Shown here piece after piece: positions 1 to 7,091 of a stretch of 7,091 nt of DNA (its first letter is position 1; every line of letters begins with the position of its first letter). This stretch comes from Acidobacteriaceae bacterium. Lineage in GTDB: Bacteria; Acidobacteriota; Terriglobia; Terriglobales; Acidobacteriaceae. The translations under genes and the position numbers were made by a program. The notes under the pieces are model-generated. The model worked only from the letters and a program-made list of their open reading frames with translations, searched no databases and had not been told where the DNA came from. The DNA is taken from positions 1-7,091 of the forward strand of contig JASIJX010000173.1 in the NCBI GenBank assembly GCA_030049955.1, written 5' to 3'.

Positions 1-2717
<2,717 letters not shown>

Positions 2718-2749
2718 GCCAGATTCAGTTGAAAAACTGCACGATCGCA

Positions 2750-2794
2750 GGGCGGCATTTCAAGCCGATTCGAAATGCCGCCCCTCGCATTTTT
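2750..2794 (+). terminator. Intrinsic terminator of katG, possibly shared with the convergent gene
   Basis: GGGCGGCATTTC (2750-2761) and GAAATGCCGCCC (2772-2783) form a perfect 12-bp stem with a 10-nt loop, 33 nt after the katG stop. A T5 run (2790-2794) follows six bases later. On the minus strand the same stem lies about ten bases after the stop of the 2793-3155 gene, but its T-run (the complement of 2732-2736) is some 13 nt beyond the stem. Termination is therefore likelier for katG than for the other strand. Confidence 0.8.
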
Positions 2795-3155
2795 ACGAGT
2801 GCTTTTGCTCAGCCCCGGCAAGTTTCTGAATTGACGATGAATTTGCGGAACCTGCGCTGTTTTCGGCAGTTGTTTCCTGCTTCAGTTTCTGAGCGGTAAT
2901 TTCAACCTCGGGCGGGCCAGCTTCGTTCGCAGGCGCAACTTCCGCCGCGACTGAGGACTCCTCGGTAGATGCTTCATCCTCTGCCCCGGCCAGTTCGAGA
3001 TTGGCGACGCGTCGCAAAATGACACTTTTCAGCGCCGCGAGCGCGGGGTCGTCCGCAGCTACTCCGGAGGAAGCTTCCACCTCGAGCAGCGTGTTCTGAA
3101 GCACTTGAATGAGCCGTTCCCGAAGCTGAGATGGCCGCGCCAAGAAACCAACCAC
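2793..3155 (-). CDS. Small hypothetical protein, acidic Ala/Glu/Ser-rich C-terminal half
   Basis: I do not recognise this family. The reading frame is 120 aa from GTG at 3155, with an in-frame TAG immediately upstream. TTG at 3143 is an alternative that gives MARPSQLRERL and 116 aa. It is better placed behind an AGGTGG (3158-3153), whereas the GTG has no clear ribosome site. Residues 8-29 form a likely amphipathic helix (RPSQLRERLIQVLQ) and residues 36-56 a second (DPALAALKSVILRRVANLEL). From about 57 onward the chain is low-complexity, rich in Ala, Glu and Ser, and probably disordered. There is no signal peptide, membrane segment or cysteine. It converges on katG, with 75 nt between the stop codons, and diverges from gltB. 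Helical N-terminus and sensible composition favour a real gene over a chance frame. Function unknown. Confidence 0.55.
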   Translation of the reverse strand: MVGFLARPSQLRERLIQVLQNTLLEVEASSGVAADDPALAALKSVILRRVANLELAGAEDEASTEESSVAAEVAPANEAGPPEVEITAQKLKQETTAENSAGSANSSSIQKLAGAEQKHS

Positions 3156-3227
3156 CTACAGGTTGGGTTGCGTGGCTCCCGATCACGGTTTTCCCAAATT
3201 TTCGCTCACGTTAATCTCCATTTCACG

Positions 3228-3241
3228 GGCTCAAATGAGCC
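3228..3241. repeat. Short perfect inverted repeat
   Basis: GGCTCA (3228-3233), two bases, TGAGCC (3236-3241) is a perfect dyad about 75 bp upstream of the minus-strand small gene. It could be an operator for that gene or chance. Confidence 0.3.
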
Positions 3242-3356
3242 GCCAAAGGCCGTCTTCTGGTTCCGAAAATGGACTCAACTGCTGTGCGGCTCGATAAACC
3301 CGCACGGCCAAACCATCTGGTGAAAAGGAACTTCTGCGCCAAGGTGAATTTTTCGT

Positions 3357-3362
3357 TATATT
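3357..3362 (+). promoter_or_regulatory. Candidate -10 box upstream of gltB
   Basis: TATATT (3357-3362) is the best -10-like hexamer in the AT-richer left part of the intergenic region. The only -35-like element is TTCTGC (3332-3337) with a long 19-bp spacer. A start near 3370 would give a gltB leader of about 300 nt containing the palindrome at 3387 and the hairpins further on. A second AT-rich hexamer, TATAAA (3564-3569), has no recognisable -35. Confidence 0.25.
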
Positions 3363-3386
3363 AGAAGGAGCTTAGTCTCGGACGCG

Positions 3387-3402
3387 GTTGTGCCTGCACA
3401 AC
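3387..3402. promoter_or_regulatory. Perfect 16-bp palindrome, possible operator
   Basis: GTTGTGC (3387-3393), CT, GCACAAC (3396-3402) is a perfect 7-bp dyad. It lies about 25 bp after the candidate -10 at 3357, a position typical of repressor operators. Its half-site TTGTGC returns at 3582-3587 and 3614-3619 on the same strand. I do not match it to a known nitrogen regulator consensus. Confidence 0.35.
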
Positions 3403-3480
3403 AGAGGAAAAACGGGGCGGTCGCGGTTCGCGAGCGCGCCGTGGTTGTGTCTTCGGCGTCAAACCGGTCTATTTTTTCAG

Positions 3481-3528
3481 CGCGCTCCATAGCAATGCTG
3501 GCTGTCCGGAGCGCGGTCACAGAGCCAG
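3481..3528 (+). other. Two mutually exclusive stems in the gltB leader
   Basis: CGCGCTCC (3481-3488) pairs perfectly with GGAGCGCG (3508-3515). CTGGCT (3498-3503), in that loop, pairs perfectly with AGCCAG (3523-3528). The second stem starts inside the loop of the first and closes beyond it, so both cannot form as simple hairpins at once. Such overlap is seen in attenuators and riboswitches, or would make a pseudoknot. A T6 run (3472-3477) lies just before it, not after, so no terminator is evident. Confidence 0.3.
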
Positions 3529-3662
3529 CCCGGCCACGGCGCGGGCGCAAGAAGGCCGCATCATATAAAGGCAACAAAAAATTGTGCCTCGGCGCTCTTT
3601 TACGCCGCAGGCGTTGTGCACGACAAGTTCGTGGCACGAGTTTCATAAAAAACGTTCATGAC

Positions 3663-3667
3663 AAAGG
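3663..3667 (+). promoter_or_regulatory. Weak gltB ribosome binding site
   Basis: AAAGG ends five bases before the ATG at 3673. The in-frame ATG at 3658 has only A/T-rich sequence ahead of it, and an in-frame TAA at 3646 excludes any earlier start. This favours 3673. Confidence 0.45.
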
Positions 3668-3672
3668 CTGCC

Positions 3673-6600
3673 ATGGAGAATTCAAGTCGTCGTCCCTCGA
3701 TTCCCGTTGGGTTCCCTAGCGTGCAGGGTCTGTACGACCCGCGCAACGAGCACGATGCTTGCGGTATGGGTCTGGTCGCCAGCATTCGCGGCGAAAAGAG
3801 CCACGAGATCATCCGCAAGGGCCTTGAGGTGCTCATCAACCTCACGCATCGCGGAGCGGCCGGATGCGACCCCCAGACCGGCGACGGAGCAGGTATTCTC
3901 ATTCAGATCCCCCATGCCTTTTTTGCGCGCGAGTGCGGCGAACTGGGCATGAAGCTGCCTGAGCCGGGCGGCTATGGCGTGGCCATGTGTTTTCTGCCGG
4001 TTGAAAAGCACAGCCGTCTGCAGTGCGAGGGCGTCTTTGAGCGCATTGCGCAGGAGGAAGGCTGTACCGTCCTCGGCTGGCGCGACACGCCGGTGAACGG
4101 CGACGCCATTGGCCGCGAAGCCCGCAACTCCCAGCCCTACATCGAACAGCTTTTTGTATCCGCACCCGCGGGTCTGGACGAAGAGGCCTTCGAGCGTTTG
4201 CTCTACCGCATCCGCCGTCGCACGGAAAACGAGATTGCCGACTCGGAGATCGAGGACAAGGAGACGTTTTATGTTCCTTCGTTCTCCTGCCGGACAATTA
4301 TTTACAAAGGCCTGATGCTGGCCCCGCAGATCGAGAGATTCTACTTCGAACTGGCGAACCCGCTCGTCACCAGCGCGCTTTGCCTAGTCCACCAGCGCTT
4401 CTCCACCAACACTTTCCCTAGCTGGAAGCTGGCGCACCCGTACCGTTACGTCTGCCACAACGGCGAGATCAACACCGTCCGCGGCAACGTGAGCTGGATG
4501 AACGCGAGGCAGAGCGTCTTCCAGAGCCCGGTGTACAACGGCAAAATCAACGATCTCTATCCCGTCGTAATTCCGGGCGGCAGCGACTCGGCCTCGCTCG
4601 ACAACACAGTCGAATTCCTCTACCAGAGCGGCCGTTCCCTGCCCCACGTCATGGCTATGCTGATCCCCGAAGCCTGGGCCGGCAATCCGGACATGGACGA
4701 GGACAAGCGCGCGTTTTACGAGTACCACGCCTCGTTGATGGAGCCGTGGGACGGTCCCGCCGCGATTGCTTTCACTGACGGCCGCATCATCGGCGCGACT
4801 CTCGACCGCAACGGACTGCGTCCGGGCCGCTACATCATCACCAAGGACGACCTAGTGGTGCTGGCCTCTGAGGCCGGCGTCATCGAAGTCCCCGCCGAGG
4901 AAGTGAGCAAGAAGGGCCGCCTGCAACCAGGCCGCATGTTCCTAGTCGACACGGTCGAGAAGCGCATCATCTCCGACGCCGAAATCAAGAAGGAACTGGC
5001 CGGCCGCAAGCCTTACGGCGAATGGCTCAAAAACCAGCAGATCACTCTGGACGTGCTGCCCGAGCCCGCGCGCGTCATCGGCTCGAATCACGAGACGCTG
5101 CTGCGCCGCCAGCGAGCCTGCGGCTACAGCGAAGAGGATCTCCGCATCTTGCTGCAGCCTATGGCAGCCAAGGGCGAGGAGCCGGTAGGCTCGATGGGCA
5201 CCGACGTGCCGCTCGCCTGCCTGTCGGACCAGCCGCAACCGCTCTTCGCCTACTTCAAACAGCTCTTTGCGCAGGTGACGAACCCGCCCATCGATCCCAT
5301 CCGCGAAGAGCTGGTGATGTCGCTGATCAGCTACATCGGCACGGAGCGCAACATTCTGGACGAGAAGCCGGAGAACTGCCACACGCTCAAGCTGCCGCAT
5401 CCGATCCTCACCAATAGGGATCTGGAAAAGCTGCGCCGCGTTTCGTCGGGCGACCTGCTGGCAACGACGCTGCCTGCGCTCTTCCGGGCTGAAGACGGCG
5501 AAGCCGGCTTGAAGCGTGCCCTCAATGAGCTGAGCGCCCGCGCCTCGCACGCCGTGCAGTCCGGCTACACGCTGCTCATCCTTTCCGATCGCGGCGTCGA
5601 TTCGACCTACGCGCCGATCCCCAGCATGCTGGCCATGGCCGCCGTGCACAACCGGCTGGTGAAGGAAGAGACGCGCACGCAGGTGGCCCTGATCATCGAG
5701 AGCGGCGAGCCGCGCGAGGTGATGCACTTTGCCCTGCTGATTGGCTATGGCGCGAGCGCGGTCAATCCCTATCTCGCTATCGAGACCATCCACGACCTGA
5801 AGCGCCGCAACCTGCTGCCTGAAAAGCTCACCGGCGAGTATGCGGAAAAGAACTTCATCAAGGGAATCAACAAGGCTTTACTCAAGACCATCTCCAAGAT
5901 GGGAATCAGCACGCTGCAGAGCTATCGCGGCGCGCAGGTTTTCGAGGCCGTCGGCCTGAACAAGTCGCTCATCGACGCGTACTTCCCCGGCACCGCATCG
6001 CGCGTGGAAGGCATCGGACTCGAGCAGCTTGCGCGCGAGGCGCAGATGAAGCACGCCTACGCCTGCCAGCCGCTCACCGATTCGGAAACCGATCTCGTCG
6101 TCGGCGGCCAGTACCAGTACCGCGAAAACGGCGAGTATCACCTGCTCAACCCGGCGACCATCAGCAAGGTGCAGCATGCTGTGCGGCAGAACAGCTTCAA
6201 GACCTTCGAGGAGTATTCGAACCTGATCGACGGAGAGAACCGCAGGCTGTGCACGCTGCGCGGTCTGCTCCAGCTCAAGTACTCCGACACGCCACTGCCG
6301 ATTGAAGAAGTCGAGCCGGCCAAGGAGATCGTCAAGCGCTTCACGACGGGCGCCATGAGCTTTGGGTCGATTTCAAAAGAGGCGCACGAAACCCTCGCCA
6401 TCGCCATGAACCGCCTGGGCGGCATGTCGAACACCGGCGAAGGCGGTGAGGACGAAGCCCGCTTTACGCGCGACGCAAACGGCGACTCGCGCCGCAGCGC
6501 GGTCAAGCAGGTCGCGAGCGGCCGCTTTGGCGTGACCACCAATTACCTGGTCAATGCCGACGAGTTGCAGATCAAGATGGCGCAGGGCGCGAAGCCCGGC

Positions 6601-7091
6601 GAAGGCGGTCAGTTGCCCGGCCACAAAGTGGACGACGTGATCGCGAAGACGCGGCACTCGATCCCCGGAGTCGGCCTGATTTCGCCGCCGCCGCACCACG
6701 ACATCTATTCGATCGAGGATCTCGCGCAGCTCATCTACGACCTGAAGAACGTCAACCCGAAGGCGCGCATTGCCGTGAAACTCGTCTCCGAAGTGGGCGT
6801 GGGCACGGTGGCCGCGGGCGTTTCGAAGGCGCATGCAGACGTAGTGCTGATCTCAGGCGACACCGGCGGCACTGGCGCATCGCCGCTCAGTTCCATCAAG
6901 CACGCCGGCTTGCCGTGGGAGCTTGGCCTTGCAGAGACGCAACAGGTGCTGCTGCTGAACGATCTGCGCTCGCGCATCCGCGTACAGACTGACGGCAAGC
7001 TGCAGACCGGCCGCGACGTGGTCATCGCTGCACTGCTTGGCGCTGAAGAGTTCGGCTTTGCCACGATGCCGCTTATCACCATGGGCTGCAT
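3673..7091 (+). CDS. gltB: Glutamate synthase large (alpha) subunit GltB, first 1139 residues, cut by the window end
   Basis: Catalyses, with GltD, glutamine + 2-oxoglutarate + reductant to two glutamates, the GOGAT half of ammonia assimilation in the cytoplasm. The N-terminal 29 residues are a propeptide. Cys30 (DACGMG) becomes the N-terminal nucleophile of the class II glutaminase domain (about 30-430), which also shows Arg60 (Arg31 of the mature chain), [12 protein letters not shown] (240-251) and CHNGEINT (261-268). A central domain (about 475-770) follows. The FMN-binding synthase domain starts near 825 with [11 protein letters not shown] (891-901), [10 protein letters not shown] (919-928), [12 protein letters not shown] (972-983) and [11 protein letters not shown] (1061-1071). 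The last full codon is Cys1139 in MGC, the first of three cysteines that bind [3Fe-4S] in this family. Family length is about 1500, so roughly a quarter is missing. The frame is uninterrupted. Start 3673 is preferred over in-frame 3658 for its AAAGG. gltD presumably lies beyond the window. Confidence 0.97.
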   Translation, partial: MENSSRRPSIPVGFPSVQGLYDPRNEHDACGMGLVASIRGEKSHEIIRKGLEVLINLTHRGAAGCDPQTGDGAGILIQIPHAFFARECGELGMKLPEPGGYGVAMCFLPVEKHSRLQCEGVFERIAQEEGCTVLGWRDTPVNGDAIGREARNSQPYIEQLFVSAPAGLDEEAFERLLYRIRRRTENEIADSEIEDKETFYVPSFSCRTIIYKGLMLAPQIERFYFELANPLVTSALCLVHQRFSTNTFPSWKLAHPYRYVCHNGEINTVRGNVSWMNARQSVFQSPVYNGKINDLYPVVIPGGSDSASLDNTVEFLYQSGRSLPHVMAMLIPEAWAGNPDMDEDKRAFYEYHASLMEPWDGPAAIAFTDGRIIGATLDRNGLRPGRYIITKDDLVVLASEAGVIEVPAEEVSKKGRLQPGRMFLVDTVEKRIISDAEIKKELAGRKPYGEWLKNQQITLDVLPEPARVIGSNHETLLRRQRACGYSEEDLRILLQPMAAKGEEPVGSMGTDVPLACLSDQPQPLFAYFKQLFAQVTNPPIDPIREELVMSLISYIGTERNILDEKPENCHTLKLPHPILTNRDLEKLRRVSSGDLLATTLPALFRAEDGEAGLKRALNELSARASHAVQSGYTLLILSDRGVDSTYAPIPSMLAMAAVHNRLVKEETRTQVALIIESGEPREVMHFALLIGYGASAVNPYLAIETIHDLKRRNLLPEKLTGEYAEKNFIKGINKALLKTISKMGISTLQSYRGAQVFEAVGLNKSLIDAYFPGTASRVEGIGLEQLAREAQMKHAYACQPLTDSETDLVVGGQYQYRENGEYHLLNPATISKVQHAVRQNSFKTFEEYSNLIDGENRRLCTLRGLLQLKYSDTPLPIEEVEPAKEIVKRFTTGAMSFGSISKEAHETLAIAMNRLGGMSNTGEGGEDEARFTRDANGDSRRSAVKQVASGRFGVTTNYLVNADELQIKMAQGAKPGEGGQLPGHKVDDVIAKTRHSIPGVGLISPPPHHDIYSIEDLAQLIYDLKNVNPKARIAVKLVSEVGVGTVAAGVSKAHADVVLISGDTGGTGASPLSSIKHAGLPWELGLAETQQVLLLNDLRSRIRVQTDGKLQTGRDVVIAALLGAEEFGFATMPLITMGC

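Larger units (their letters stand above)
3156..3672. other. Long intergenic region upstream of gltB, no convincing gene
   Basis: This stretch separates the minus-strand small gene from gltB. Its left part is visibly poorer in G+C (27 of 60 bases in 3181-3240 and 28 of 60 in 3301-3360, counted by hand) than the genes (39-40 of 60 in sampled gltB lines). Short reading frames on both strands have unbalanced Arg-rich composition, no ribosome site at a usable distance, and overlaps with gltB, so I take them as chance. What I do see are palindromes, repeated TTGTGC elements, hairpins and weak promoter-like boxes, listed separately. A long leader or a small RNA is possible. Confidence 0.6.

Noticed and set aside
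2726..2739. CAGTT-GAAA-AACTG mini-hairpin just after the katG stop
   Set aside because: A five-bp A/T-rich stem of this size is expected by chance; the strong terminator follows immediately.
3443..3477. Possible intrinsic terminator (GGTT/AACC followed by a T6 run) in the gltB leader
   Set aside because: The stem is only four base pairs with a large loop, too weak to call a terminator.
3356..3646. Minus-strand frame of 96 codons in the gltB leader
   Set aside because: No ribosome site precedes its ATG, the composition is Arg/Ala/Thr-biased, and it shows no recognisable motif.
3390..3719. Plus-strand GTG-started frame of 109 codons ahead of gltB
   Set aside because: It runs 47 nt into gltB in another frame, is rich in Arg and Ser without any domain, and the nearest AAGGAG (3365-3370) is 19 nt from the GTG, too far to serve it.
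4942..5793. Minus-strand reading frame of 283 codons opposite gltB
   Set aside because: The composition (runs of Arg, Gln, His, Val) is typical of the antisense frame of GC-rich genes, and gltB is uninterrupted across it.

Overview
The window is GC-rich bacterial DNA with dense coding and Gram-negative-style genes. It holds four protein genes; the two at the edges are cut. An oxyR gene runs leftward out of the window. It is divergent from a full-length katG, the classical peroxide-sensor and catalase-peroxidase pair of Proteobacteria and relatives. katG is followed by a strong stem-loop terminator and, convergent to it, a small unrecognised gene on the minus strand. After a long, less GC-rich intergenic region comes gltB, the glutamate synthase large subunit, which runs rightward out of the window. 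Host assignment is weak. The oxyR/katG arrangement is proteobacterial in style. The GltB N-terminus and the small Ala/Glu-rich protein look to me like Acidobacteriota (Terriglobia), but this is an impression and not a search result.

Layout. Positions 1-117 (minus) encode the first 39 residues of OxyR, with its DNA-binding helix-turn-helix. Positions 118-467 are the shared control region: a perfect ATAG-N7-CTAT OxyR-type dyad at 139-153, candidate promoters facing both ways, a nested 38-nt hairpin, and a pair of 16-bp direct repeats in the katG leader. katG is 468-2717 (749 aa) with every catalytic residue present. A 12-bp perfect stem with a T-run (2750-2794) ends it. A 120-aa hypothetical protein lies at 2793-3155 (minus). 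Positions 3156-3672 hold no convincing gene. They contain palindromes, a repeated TTGTGC element, competing hairpins and weak promoter-like boxes, and I read them as the gltB control region and leader. gltB begins at 3673 (or 3658) and is intact for 1139 codons. It breaks off at the first cysteine of its [3Fe-4S] cluster.

How the genes work together. OxyR senses H2O2 and should activate katG and repress itself through the shared 139-153 site. KatG then removes the peroxide. gltB belongs to ammonia assimilation (GS-GOGAT) and is a separate unit with its own long leader. Its partner gltD should lie outside the window. I found no mobile element, CRISPR array, tRNA or rRNA, and no clear novel multi-gene system. 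The less explained parts are the two non-coding regions and the small protein.
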